Shown: piece after piece, positions 51,481 through 60,500 of the stretch
How positions within the stretch are numbered: position 1 is the stretch's first letter
Layout of the letters: every line of letters begins with the position of its first letter
Assembly: GCA_958369225.1 (NCBI GenBank)
Contig: CATXID010000005.1
Location: 119,546 to 183,545 of the forward strand
DNA from: an uncultured Collinsella sp.
Lineage (GTDB): Bacteria > Actinomycetota > Coriobacteriia > Coriobacteriales > Coriobacteriaceae
Direction of reading: 5' to 3'
Length of the DNA: 64,000 bases
The notes under the pieces: generated by a model
Databases searched by the model: none
What the model saw: only the letters and a program-made list of their open reading frames with translations
What the model was told of the DNA's origin: nothing
Translations under genes and position numbers: made by a program

Positions 51481-52479
51481 CTAGCGTGCCATCGCGTCGC
51501 GTCCGGCCTTGACCCGCTTGCGCTGTTTGGCGCGCTCCTCGCCGGTTAGGCGCTCAAAGAGGTGCCCGATAATCGAGGCCAGTACCTGCTGAAACAGCGT
51601 TCCGCACATGACGGGGAACACGACTTCGCCCGGAAAGTACTGCGTGGCGATGACGGCGCCCGAAGAGATGTTGCGCATGCCGCAGGTAAAGCACATGGTA
51701 GTCGTCTCGCTATATGGCAGATGCAGCGCGCGAGCGACCAGAAAACCGACGACAAAGCCGCTGATGGCGAAGACCAAAATAAAGAGGGCGACTTCCAAGC
51801 GCTCAACATTCATGTGCAGCACGTACTCGCTCATGGCGGTGGAGTTGGACGCGATGACACCCATCATCATGAACTTGCAGGCGGGCGAGAGCGCGGGGGA
51901 GAGTTTCTCGTGTCCCCATCCGCGCGTGAGCTCGTTGATCACGATGCCGAGCACGGCGGGTATGGCGATCATAAAGGCCATGTTCTGCATCATGCTCGGC
52001 ACGTCGATCGAGACGGTGGCGCCCAGCAGGAGCTTGAGTGTAAGAGGAATCGTCACAGGTGAGATGACCGAGGACGTCAGGATGATGGTGAGCGCGAGCG
52101 GGCCGTTGCCGCCGAACATGCTAATCCACATAAAGGCAGTGACTGCCACGGGTACGCTGTACTCGAGCACGATGCCGCAGACAAGGTTGGGGTTGGAGCC
52201 AAAGAACAGTGAGCCCATGGCATACGCCGCGATGGGGATGAGCACAGCCGAGACAAATAACGCCAAAATCAAATGTAGGGGACGGCGGAACACCTCGGCC
52301 ACCTGGTGAAAGGTGTTGCTGAGCGCACCTTGGAACGTCATAAAGGCAAACAGGGCGGGAACGATGGGCTTGAGCACGCCGATCTGCTGGGGAAAGAGCA
52401 CGCCGAGCGCCACGCAAATCGGAACGATGACCTGCATGTGCCCCGCGAGAAACTTGCCCAGTCCAACCCATTGCTTCAT
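51481..52479 (-). CDS. Bile acid:sodium symporter (BASS) family protein
   Basis: A 332-residue membrane protein with about ten helices. Family features: PALFAFMTFQGALSNTF, LEYSVPVAVTAFMWISMFGG, TSSVISPVTIPLTLKLLLGA, and near the C-terminus TCGMRNISSGAVIATQYFPG with the conserved GMRN motif. The transported compound is unknown; bile acids are possible for a gut bacterium but not implied by sequence. It is convergent with the DUF4931 gene and divergent from recJ. Confidence 0.85.
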   Translation of the reverse strand: MKQWVGLGKFLAGHMQVIVPICVALGVLFPQQIGVLKPIVPALFAFMTFQGALSNTFHQVAEVFRRPLHLILALFVSAVLIPIAAYAMGSLFFGSNPNLVCGIVLEYSVPVAVTAFMWISMFGGNGPLALTIILTSSVISPVTIPLTLKLLLGATVSIDVPSMMQNMAFMIAIPAVLGIVINELTRGWGHEKLSPALSPACKFMMMGVIASNSTAMSEYVLHMNVERLEVALFILVFAISGFVVGFLVARALHLPYSETTTMCFTCGMRNISSGAVIATQYFPGEVVFPVMCGTLFQQVLASIIGHLFERLTGEERAKQRKRVKAGRDAMAR

Positions 52480-52641
52480 ATGCTCTTGTGACTCCCTTTG
52501 CTCGTGAATCCGTTTTGAATGGATATGCTAGACGCTCGCATGCGTCCGTGCGTCAGAAACGCTCGATTATTTCGAGGGTATTACCGGCATCGTTTACCGA
52601 AACCGCGGCGTGCTGCGGCGATTTGCGTCCGCGCTGCACGG

Positions 52642-52647
52642 TATAAT
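52642..52647 (+). promoter_or_regulatory. Possible -10 box upstream of recJ-helicase gene
   Basis: TATAAT in the context CACGGTATAATAAATCC lies 109 bases before the ATG in the 276-base divergent spacer. No clear TTGACA lies 17 bases upstream. Confidence 0.35.
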
Positions 52648-52755
52648 AAATCCGTTCAACAGATCTGCCTGCCGAAGCGGGCATACACAGAGGACTCATC
52701 GCTATGAACCGTGAGAGGTATCGCGGCGACCTGCCCCTATCGGGGGTGGGCGCCT

Positions 52756-55700
52756 ATGTCATCGCTTAAGACGACGCATCGCTGGGCGGTCGCTCAGCAA
52801 AATCCCGAGCTCGAAAAGGAGCTTTCGGCTGGCCTGGGCATACCCGGGCTGGTGGCGCGCATTATGGTTGCGCACGGCATTACATCCATCGAGGAAGGCC
52901 AGCTGTTTTTGACGCCTTCGCTCGATCGCGACTGGGCGGATCCGCTCGTTATTCCGGGCATGGCGGTCGTCGCCGACCGCGTTGAGCGTGCTATTCGCAG
53001 CCACGAGCGCATCGCCGTCTTTGGCGATTTTGACGTCGACGGTATTACGTCGACTTGTCTGTTGACCGAGGCGCTGCGTTCGTTTGGTGCCAACGTCACG
53101 CCGTTTATTCCGCATCGCTTTGACGAGGGCTACGGCCTGTCGCGTGCGGCGCTCGACCGCGTCAACGAGCTCGCCCAACCCAACCTGATCGTGACCGTCG
53201 ATAACGGCATTGCCGCCAAGGAAGAGGTTTCCTATCTGGAGAGCCTGGGGATCGATTTGGTGGTCACGGACCATCACGAGCCCTCCGACCAGGTGCCGCA
53301 GGGCGTACCCCTGACCGACCCCAAGCTCGAGGACGAGGGTCCCTCGCGCGAGCTTGCCGGTGTCGGCGTGGCGCTCAAGCTGGTGCAGGTCCTGGGCGAG
53401 CGTTTGGGCAAGCCGTCGTATTGGCGTTCGCTGATAGAGGTCGCGGCGCTGGGCACCGTGTCCGACATGATGCCGCTCACGCCCGAGAATCGCGCACTGG
53501 TCGCCGAGGGCATCCAGCAGATGCGCGTGACGGCTCGTCCTGGCTATATCGCGCTTGCCGCACTTGCCAAGGCCGACCTTTCTACCATTACGGCCGACGG
53601 CCTGTCGTTTTCGCTCATCCCTCGTCTGAACGCTGCCGGCCGCATGGCTGATCCCAAGCTGGCGCTCGACCTGCTGCTTGCCCGCGACCCCATCGAAGCG
53701 AGCGCGCTTGCCGCCGAGCTCGAGGAAATCAATCGCCAACGCCGCGAGATCGAGGCCGAGCTTACGCGCGATGCCATGGCGAAAGTCGAGGAGACTTATG
53801 ACGGTGGGCGCGCAATCGTCGTGGGCGGCGAGGGCTGGCACGAGGGCGTCAAAGGCATCGTGGCGAGCCGCCTGACCAATCGCTACCACGTGCCGGCGCT
53901 GCTCTTCTCGATCGAGGACGGCGTTGCACGCGGTTCGGGTCGCTCGGTGGGCAAGGTCAACCTGTTCGACGCCGTCGAGCGTTGCTCCGACCTACTGATT
54001 CGTCGCGGCGGGCATGCCGGTGCGGTGGGTGTGACTATCGAGGCATCCAAGCTCGATGAGTTCCGCCGTCGCCTTTCGGCCGTGCTATCGGAGCTTCCCG
54101 CCGATGACTTTGAGGACACCGACGAGGTTGCCGCCACCGTCGACCTCTCCGAGCTGAATATTGAGACCATCGAGCAGATCTCCCGTCTTGAGCCGTTTGG
54201 CCAGGGCAACAAGGTGCCGCTGTTAGCGGCCGAGGGCGTGACAATGTGCGATCGCGCCGTGGTGGGCAAAACCGGCGAGCACATGCGCTTCGTGGCGACC
54301 GATGGCGCCGCGAGTGTGCCAGCCATCATGTTCCGCGTGCCGCAGATCGATAAGCTCATCAATTGCGATAGCGCCGTCGACTTGGTGTTCGAGGCAGTGG
54401 CCGAGCATTGGCAAGGTCGCGTAAAGCCAAAGCTCATGATCAAGGATGTCTTGGTCCGCGATACCACGGCGCCCAGCGTTGACGACCCGGCATGTGAACT
54501 TCGCCGCGGCGTGCAACCGGCGGATTCTGGCCTGCGCCTGGAGTCGCGTAAACGCGAGACGCTCGCCCAGCTTTCTTATATCGAGCTCACGCGCTCGCTT
54601 ATCCATAGCTTTATCGGCTCGAACCAGCCACATCGCGCGCAGGTCGAGGCGCTCGACGCCCTCGCCGACCACCAGAGCGTTTTGGCCGTTATGGGGACGG
54701 GGCGTGGCAAGTCGCTCATCTTCCATGTGCACGCCGCGCGCGAGGCGGTCCTTCGTGGGCGTGCGAGCATCTTTGTCTATCCGCTGCGTGCGCTCGTTGC
54801 CGACCAGGCCTACCACCTCTCGTCGACGATGGCTGCGCTCGGCATTGGCGTGGGCGTGTTGACCGGCGAGACCGTGGAGGCAGCGCGCGATGACGTGTTT
54901 GCCGGCCTGGCTTCGGGCCGCACCGGCATCGTACTCACGACGCCTGAGTTCCTGTCTATTCACCGCGATCGCTTTGCGCGTTCGGGGCGCATCGGCTTTG
55001 TCGTTATCGATGAGGCGCACCATGCCGGTCTTGCCAAGGGCGGCGACCGAAGCGCATACCTCGACATGCCCGATATTCTCAAGGCCCTGGGCGATCCGGT
55101 CGTTCTGGCCACGACTGCCACCGCAACGGCTCCGGTCGTTGCGGAGCTTGCCCGCGTGCTGCCGATTACCCGTACGGTGGTCGACGAGACCGTGCGCGAG
55201 AACTTGCAGCTCGAGGACGACCGCGATCTTGCGAGTCGCGAAAACCGCCTGGTGTCCATCGTCGCGACGGGGGAGAAGACCGTCATCTACGTCAACTCGC
55301 GTGATCAGTCCGTGGCGCTTGCTAAGACGCTGCGCAAACGGGTACCCGATTGCGCGACCCGCATCGCGTTCTACAACGCGGGCCTTACGCGCGCCGACCG
55401 CCATCGCGTAGAGGAGGCGTTTCGTGACGGAAGCCTCAGCTGCATCGTCTCGACATCTGCCTTTGGCGAGGGCGTTAACCTTCCCGATATTCGCCATGTC
55501 GTGCTCTATCACATGCCGTTTGGCGCGATTGAGTTTAACCAGATGAGTGGCCGCGCCGGTCGCGATGGACAGCCCGCCGTGATTCACCTGCTCTATTCGT
55601 CGCGTGACGCTCGCATTAACGAGCGCCTGCTCGACTGCTACGCGCCCGAGCGCGATGAACTCGTCACGCTCTATCGCGCGCTGCAGACTATGTGGCGCTC

Positions 55701-56043
55701 CAACCGCGGCAAGACCGGAGACGACTCGTTTAGTGCGAGCGATATCGACATCGCGCAGATGTGCCTTGCGATCGACGCACGCACGCCGGTCGATGAGCGC
55801 TCGGTGGCAAGCGGTCTGGGAATCTTCGAAGAACTCGGTTTCTGCCGCGTTTCGGGGTTTGACGATACGCGTCGCATCGCGATGGCAGAAAACCCCGGCC
55901 GTGTGCAATTGAGCAGGTCAATCCGCTATTTGGAGGGCCTGCGCTCACGCATGGAGTTCTCGGCTTTCCGGAGCTGGGCGCTCGATTCGTGCGCTTCTGA
56001 TATGCTAGCCAAAGTTAACCGCCCGATCGTACCGCGGGCCTAG
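52756..56043 (+). CDS. recJ: RecJ exonuclease fused to a RecQ-like DEAD/DEAH helicase
   Basis: A 1095-residue two-enzyme protein. N-terminal RecJ: DHH motifs FGDFDVDGITST (about residue 90), TVDNGIAAKEE and TDHHEP (about 171), then DHHA1 with GWHEGVKGIVASRL, GSGRSV and RRGGHAGAVG, and an OB-fold region to about 570. C-terminal helicase: motif I MGTGRGKS (about 646), motif II IDEAH (about 751), motif III ATTATAT, and motif VI QMSGRAGRDG (about 929). Ordinary RecJ is about 550-800 residues. 5'-3' ssDNA exonuclease plus helicase activity is expected. Start ATG 52756 follows GGGGTGGG; an upstream GTG would add 15 residues. Confidence 0.92.
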   Translation: MSSLKTTHRWAVAQQNPELEKELSAGLGIPGLVARIMVAHGITSIEEGQLFLTPSLDRDWADPLVIPGMAVVADRVERAIRSHERIAVFGDFDVDGITSTCLLTEALRSFGANVTPFIPHRFDEGYGLSRAALDRVNELAQPNLIVTVDNGIAAKEEVSYLESLGIDLVVTDHHEPSDQVPQGVPLTDPKLEDEGPSRELAGVGVALKLVQVLGERLGKPSYWRSLIEVAALGTVSDMMPLTPENRALVAEGIQQMRVTARPGYIALAALAKADLSTITADGLSFSLIPRLNAAGRMADPKLALDLLLARDPIEASALAAELEEINRQRREIEAELTRDAMAKVEETYDGGRAIVVGGEGWHEGVKGIVASRLTNRYHVPALLFSIEDGVARGSGRSVGKVNLFDAVERCSDLLIRRGGHAGAVGVTIEASKLDEFRRRLSAVLSELPADDFEDTDEVAATVDLSELNIETIEQISRLEPFGQGNKVPLLAAEGVTMCDRAVVGKTGEHMRFVATDGAASVPAIMFRVPQIDKLINCDSAVDLVFEAVAEHWQGRVKPKLMIKDVLVRDTTAPSVDDPACELRRGVQPADSGLRLESRKRETLAQLSYIELTRSLIHSFIGSNQPHRAQVEALDALADHQSVLAVMGTGRGKSLIFHVHAAREAVLRGRASIFVYPLRALVADQAYHLSSTMAALGIGVGVLTGETVEAARDDVFAGLASGRTGIVLTTPEFLSIHRDRFARSGRIGFVVIDEAHHAGLAKGGDRSAYLDMPDILKALGDPVVLATTATATAPVVAELARVLPITRTVVDETVRENLQLEDDRDLASRENRLVSIVATGEKTVIYVNSRDQSVALAKTLRKRVPDCATRIAFYNAGLTRADRHRVEEAFRDGSLSCIVSTSAFGEGVNLPDIRHVVLYHMPFGAIEFNQMSGRAGRDGQPAVIHLLYSSRDARINERLLDCYAPERDELVTLYRALQTMWRSNRGKTGDDSFSASDIDIAQMCLAIDARTPVDERSVASGLGIFEELGFCRVSGFDDTRRIAMAENPGRVQLSRSIRYLEGLRSRMEFSAFRSWALDSCASDMLAKVNRPIVPRA

Positions 56044-56058
56044 GGGAAGGGGACCTCG

Positions 56059-58419
56059 ATGGATGCCGCAGCCCGTACCGCCCATGATTCCACCCTCCAG
56101 CCGTTCTCGGAGATGGAGCACTATAAGCATGCCGATGAGCTGCCGCCCGAGATTATGGCGGACAGCTACGACAAGCTGGAGCGCCTGTGCCTCAAATATA
56201 TGAATGAGGACGACTTCTCTAAGGTGGAGCAGGCCTATTGCTTTGCTGCCGAGAAGCACTGCAACCAAAAGCGCCGCTCGGGTGAGATGTACATCAACCA
56301 TCCCGTCGAGGTGGCCATCATTTTGGCCGACCTCAAGATGGACTGCGATGTGGTGTGCGCCGCGCTGCTGCACGATACCGTCGAGGACACCGAGACCTCG
56401 CTTGCCGATGTTTCCGGCCTGTTTGGCGATACGGTGGCCGAGCTCGTCGATGGCGTGACCAAGCTCACCAACATCGAAGTCGATAGCATGGACGAGAAGC
56501 AGGCGCTTACGCTGCGCAAGATGTTCCTCGCCATGTCCAAGGACATCCGCGTCATTATCGTTAAGCTTGCCGACCGTCTGCACAACATGCGCACCCTTGC
56601 AGCCCTGCGTGAGGATCGTCGCCTGTTTAAGGCTCGCGAGACCATGGACGTGTATGCGCCCCTGGCCGACCGTCTGGGCATGAGCTCCATTAAATGGGAG
56701 CTCGAGGATCTGTCCTTCTTCTACCTGGAGCCCGACGCCTACCAGCGCATCGCGCGCATGGTGGCTGAGTCGCGCGAGGTTCGCGAGCGCTATCTGGCCG
56801 AGACCATCAAGACGCTCACCGACGAGCTCAATCGTATTGGCCTGGAGGGCTTCCAGATTAATGGCCGCTCCAAGCACTATTGGTCCATCTACCAAAAGAT
56901 GAAGCGTAAGGGCAAGGAGTTCTCCGAGATCTACGACCTGGTGGCGCTACGCGTCATCACGCATTCGGTGCGCGATTGCTACTCCACGCTCGGTGCAGTG
57001 CATACGCTGTGGCACCCCATGCCCGGTCGCTTTAAAGACTATATCGCCATGCCCAAGGTCAATAACTACCAGTCGCTCCACACGACGGTTATCGGTCCCA
57101 CGGCTCGTCCGCTCGAGATTCAGATTCGAACCTATGAGATGCATGAGCAGGCCGAGTACGGCATTGCCGCCCACTGGCTCTATAAGAAGTCGGGCGGATC
57201 GTCTGCCTCCAAGACCAACGATGCGCAGCGTCTGGACGACCAGATTAACTGGCTCAAACATTCGCTCGATTGGGCTGCGTCTGATGAGATCACCGACGCC
57301 AAGGAATACCTGCACTCGCTGAAGGTCGACTTGTTTGACCAGGAGATTTTTGTCTTTACGCCCAAGGGCGAGGTCATGGCGCTTCGTGCCGGCTCCACGC
57401 CGCTCGACTTTGCCTACGCCGTTCACACCGAGGTGGGCAATCACTGCGTCGGCGCTAAGATCAACGGCGCGGTGGCCCCACTCACGCACGAGATCAAGAC
57501 GGGCGACCGCGTTGAAATCCTGACCAACAAGAGTTCCAAGCCTTCTCGTGATTGGCTCAAGATCGTTAAGACACCTTCCGCCAAGTCAAAGATCCGCCGC
57601 TATTTTGCCGCCGCGACCAAGGACGACGACGCTGCTGCCGGCCGCGATATACTGGCCAAGGACTTGCGCAAGCGCGGGTATGGCATCTCTACGCCGCGAT
57701 CCACGCGTGCGCTCAACGCCGTGGCGGAGCAGCTGAACTTCAAGCAGCTCGAGGACCTGTTTGCCGCCGTGGGCGCCGGCAAGGTTGCCCCGCGCGCTGT
57801 GGGTAACAAGGTCGAGCAAATCTTGGACCCCAAGCCCGAGGAACAGCTCACCAAGGCCGAGGCTATCGCCGAGGTCGTGAAACAGCCGGCCCGAGGCTCC
57901 AACCGAAAGCCGCAAAAGCGCGGCAAGAGCGCCAGCAACGGCATTATCGTCAAGGGCGAGAGCAACAGCGGCCTGCTGGTCCGTCTGGCACATTGCTGCA
58001 ATCCGGTGACGGGCGACGATATCGTCGGCTTCATCACGCGCGGTCGTGGCGTTTCGGTGCATCGCGCCAACTGCCCCAACGTCAAGGGTCTTATGGAGCA
58101 TCCCGAGCGCATGATCGAAGTGGAGTGGGACGGCGCTGCCGACACCCTCTTCCAGGTCGAGATCGTGGTCGAGTGCCTGGACCGCATGGGCCTGCTCAAG
58201 GATGTCACTATTGCCATTGGCGATGCGGGCGGCAATATCCTTTCTGCCGCCACGTCGACCAACCGCGAGGGTATTGCAACCCTGCGCTTTATGGTCGAGA
58301 TCTCGGACGCGAGTGGTCTGGATCCGCTGCTGGCCTCTATCAGCAGCGTCGACTCGGTCTACGACGCGCGCCGCCTGATGCCCGGCGAGGGTGGAGCCCA
58401 GCTTAAGCGCCGCGTTTAG
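56059..58419 (+). CDS. rel: Bifunctional (p)ppGpp synthetase/hydrolase
   Basis: A 786-residue long-form Rel. HD hydrolase (about 60-210) with the intact motif LLHDTVEDT and NMRTLAALREDRR; synthetase (about 250-370) with RFKDYIAMPKVNNYQSLHTT, where RFKD matches the RXKD motif of bifunctional enzymes; TGS domain (about 432-495; FTPKGEVMALRAGSTPLDFA); C-terminal helical/zinc-finger region (HCCNPVTGDDIVGFITRGRG); and ACT domain (about 700-780). It makes and degrades (p)ppGpp in amino acid starvation. Sixteen bases after recJ; start with GGGGAAGGGG. Confidence 0.95.
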   Translation: MDAAARTAHDSTLQPFSEMEHYKHADELPPEIMADSYDKLERLCLKYMNEDDFSKVEQAYCFAAEKHCNQKRRSGEMYINHPVEVAIILADLKMDCDVVCAALLHDTVEDTETSLADVSGLFGDTVAELVDGVTKLTNIEVDSMDEKQALTLRKMFLAMSKDIRVIIVKLADRLHNMRTLAALREDRRLFKARETMDVYAPLADRLGMSSIKWELEDLSFFYLEPDAYQRIARMVAESREVRERYLAETIKTLTDELNRIGLEGFQINGRSKHYWSIYQKMKRKGKEFSEIYDLVALRVITHSVRDCYSTLGAVHTLWHPMPGRFKDYIAMPKVNNYQSLHTTVIGPTARPLEIQIRTYEMHEQAEYGIAAHWLYKKSGGSSASKTNDAQRLDDQINWLKHSLDWAASDEITDAKEYLHSLKVDLFDQEIFVFTPKGEVMALRAGSTPLDFAYAVHTEVGNHCVGAKINGAVAPLTHEIKTGDRVEILTNKSSKPSRDWLKIVKTPSAKSKIRRYFAAATKDDDAAAGRDILAKDLRKRGYGISTPRSTRALNAVAEQLNFKQLEDLFAAVGAGKVAPRAVGNKVEQILDPKPEEQLTKAEAIAEVVKQPARGSNRKPQKRGKSASNGIIVKGESNSGLLVRLAHCCNPVTGDDIVGFITRGRGVSVHRANCPNVKGLMEHPERMIEVEWDGAADTLFQVEIVVECLDRMGLLKDVTIAIGDAGGNILSAATSTNREGIATLRFMVEISDASGLDPLLASISSVDSVYDARRLMPGEGGAQLKRRV

Positions 58420-58455
58420 TCGCGACGAACGTGTCACATTATCGATATTCGCTAC

Positions 58456-58483
58456 ACTCGAGGCATCGTTTGATGCCTCGAGT
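58456..58483 (+). terminator. Perfect hairpin between rel and the MBL-fold gene
   Basis: ACTCGAGGCATC and GATGCCTCGAGT pair around GTTT, followed by TCTATAG. It may end the rel transcript weakly or form a 5' leader hairpin, since it lies 21 bases before the next ATG. Confidence 0.6.
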
Positions 58484-58503
58484 TCTATAGAGAGGAGAGG
58501 GAC

Positions 58504-59187
58504 ATGAGTGCTGTGTCCTTGGATGTAACTCCCAAGGGATCGGTCGAGATTGAGACGCTCGTAAACGGTCCCATTCAGACCAATAGCTATGCTGTTATTT
58601 CGGACAATGAGTGTGTGATTATCGACCCCGCATGGGAGGGCGAGCGCTTGGTGGAGCATATTCGAGCCGAGCATCCCGGCGTACGCGTGCTTGGCACCGT
58701 ATGCACTCATGGCCATGCCGATCATGTTGGTGGTGTTGCCGGCATGCGAACCACCGTTGGCGAGGGCTGCCAGTATGAGCTGTGTGCTAAGGATGTGGCG
58801 GTGCCGCATGCGAACATCGAGGAACAGCGAACTATGTGGGGCATTGAGACGCCCGACCCCGGGGAGCCGACGCGCCTGCTCGCCGAGGGCGATGCTATCG
58901 AGGTGGGCGATATCTGCCTGCAGGTGATCGAGACACCAGGGCATACGCCGGGCGGGATCGTCTTGTTTGCTGCCACCGAGCAGGGGAACATTGCCTTTGT
59001 GGGCGACACCCTGTTTCCGGGTGGGCACGGCCGTACCGATCTTTCCGGAGGAGACGAGGCGGCGATTCTGCGCTCGCTCTCCAAGCTCGCCCGGCTTCTC
59101 CCGCCCGATACCGTTTGCCTAACCGGCCATGGCGATTCGACCACCATGGCACGCGAGCTCATGCAGAACCCTTTCATGCAGGTGTAG
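58504..59187 (+). CDS. Metallo-beta-lactamase-fold hydrolase
   Basis: A 227-residue MBL-fold enzyme of the glyoxalase II-like group. Metal ligands: THGHADHVGG, HTPGGIVLF, FVGDTLFPGGHGRTDLSGGD and a final histidine in LTGHGDSTTM. Such proteins hydrolyse thioesters or other substrates; S-lactoylglutathione is improbable in an actinobacterium. The start ATG follows GAGAGGAGAGGGAC. Confidence 0.88.
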   Translation: MSAVSLDVTPKGSVEIETLVNGPIQTNSYAVISDNECVIIDPAWEGERLVEHIRAEHPGVRVLGTVCTHGHADHVGGVAGMRTTVGEGCQYELCAKDVAVPHANIEEQRTMWGIETPDPGEPTRLLAEGDAIEVGDICLQVIETPGHTPGGIVLFAATEQGNIAFVGDTLFPGGHGRTDLSGGDEAAILRSLSKLARLLPPDTVCLTGHGDSTTMARELMQNPFMQV

Positions 59188-59381
59188 CTTTATAGTCAGC
59201 TTCTAAAGCACGAGAAGCGTCCAAACGTCAAGCTATTTTTCCCCAACGGGTCAATTTCGTAGGGCAAACGGTCAAAAAAGTCTGTTTGGACGATATTCGT
59301 GAACAAACGAACGTTTATGCTCGGGTGCGCCGTGGTAAAATCACAGGCGTTATCGGAGCAACCTTACAGGAGGTTTCTTTT

Positions 59382-60248
59382 ATGCTCGTCAACGCAGCAG
59401 ACATGCTCAAGAAGGCCGAGGCCGGCAAGTACGCTCTCGGTGCCTTCAACACCAACAACCTCGAGTGGACCCTGGCTATTCTCCAGGCCGCCGAGGAGGC
59501 CAAGTCTCCGCTGATCCTTCAGTGCACCGCTGGTGCCGCTAAGTGGATGGGCGGTTTCAAGGTCTGCGCCGACATGGTCAAGGCTGCCGTCGAGGCCACG
59601 GGCGTTACCGTTCCCGTCGCCCTTCACCTCGATCACGGTTCTTACGAGGACTGCTTCAAGTGCATCGAGGCCGGCTTCACGTCCATCATGTATGACGGCT
59701 CTCACGAGGAGACCTTCCAGCTTAACCTCGACCGCACCAAGGAGCTCGTTGAGCTTGCCCACTCCAAGGGCATGTCCATCGAGGCCGAGGTCGGCGGCAT
59801 CGGCGGCACCGAGGACGGCGTGACCTCCAACGGCGAGCTCGCTGATCCTGCTGAGTGCAAGCAGATTGCTGACCTGGGCGTCGACTTCCTCGCCTGCGGC
59901 ATCGGCAACATCCACGGCGTGTATCCCGCCGACTGGGCTGGCCTCTCCTTCGAGCGTCTGGGCGAGATCAAGGCTCAGACCGGCGACCTGCCCCTCGTTC
60001 TGCACGGTGGTACCGGCATCCCCGAGGATCAGATCAAGAAGGCCATCTCCCTGGGCATCTCCAAGATCAACGTCAACACCGACCTGCAGCTCGTCTTCGC
60101 CAAGGGTGTCCGCGAGTACATCGAGGCTGGCAAGGATCAGCAGGGCAAGGGCTTTGATCCCCGCAAGCTCCTCAAGCCTGGTCGCGACAACATCGTTGCC
60201 CGCACCAAGGAGCTCATGGAGGAGTTTGGCTCCGTCAACAAGGCGTAA
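59382..60248 (+). CDS. fba: Class II fructose-bisphosphate aldolase
   Basis: Zinc-dependent cleavage of fructose-1,6-bisphosphate in glycolysis. 288 residues. Family blocks: ALGAFNTNNLEWTLAILQAA, VPVALHLDHGSYEDC with zinc-binding His, EAEVGGIGGTEDG, DFLACGIGNIHGVYP, LVLHGGTGIPEDQIKKAISL and GISKINVNTDLQ. The start ATG has AGGAGG eight bases upstream; an in-frame ATG at 59286 lies in the leader. Codon use is strongly biased, as for a highly expressed gene. Confidence 0.95.
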   Translation: MLVNAADMLKKAEAGKYALGAFNTNNLEWTLAILQAAEEAKSPLILQCTAGAAKWMGGFKVCADMVKAAVEATGVTVPVALHLDHGSYEDCFKCIEAGFTSIMYDGSHEETFQLNLDRTKELVELAHSKGMSIEAEVGGIGGTEDGVTSNGELADPAECKQIADLGVDFLACGIGNIHGVYPADWAGLSFERLGEIKAQTGDLPLVLHGGTGIPEDQIKKAISLGISKINVNTDLQLVFAKGVREYIEAGKDQQGKGFDPRKLLKPGRDNIVARTKELMEEFGSVNKA

Positions 60249-60268
60249 GCGTCGCTAAACTTCCCGCC

Positions 60269-60360
60269 GGAAGCCCCGTCCCCCTACACTGTTTCCTTTG
60301 CGCTCACCTGGCTTCGCCAGAAGTCGCGCCAAGGAAACAGTTCCGGGGGACGGGGCTTCC
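60269..60360 (+). terminator. Long nested palindrome ending fba
   Basis: Outer arms GGAAGCCCCGTCCCCC (60269-60284) and GGGGGACGGGGCTTCC (60345-60360), inner arms ACTGTTTCCTT and AAGGAAACAGT, and a core CCTGGCTTCGCCAG hairpin, together 92 bases. It lies 20 bases after the fba stop. No T-run of more than three follows, so it may be a repeat element doubling as terminator. The rest of the gap to 60500 shows only a weak TACAAT box at 60462. Confidence 0.7.
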
Positions 60361-60500
60361 TTCGTTTAACACCGCAGGGTTACTGGGCTGAATTCATTTT
60401 TATAGGTACCGTTTATCGGCGTTGAGGGCTCCTTTGTTGGGGGCTTTCTTTTTTATCTCGGTACAATGGGGGTTGTCTATCGTTCGACGCGGGAGTGGTT

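Noticed and set aside
54223..55908. 561-codon minus-strand open frame opposite the recJ helicase domain
   Set aside because: It is a shadow of the helicase coding strand with no start signal or family motif.
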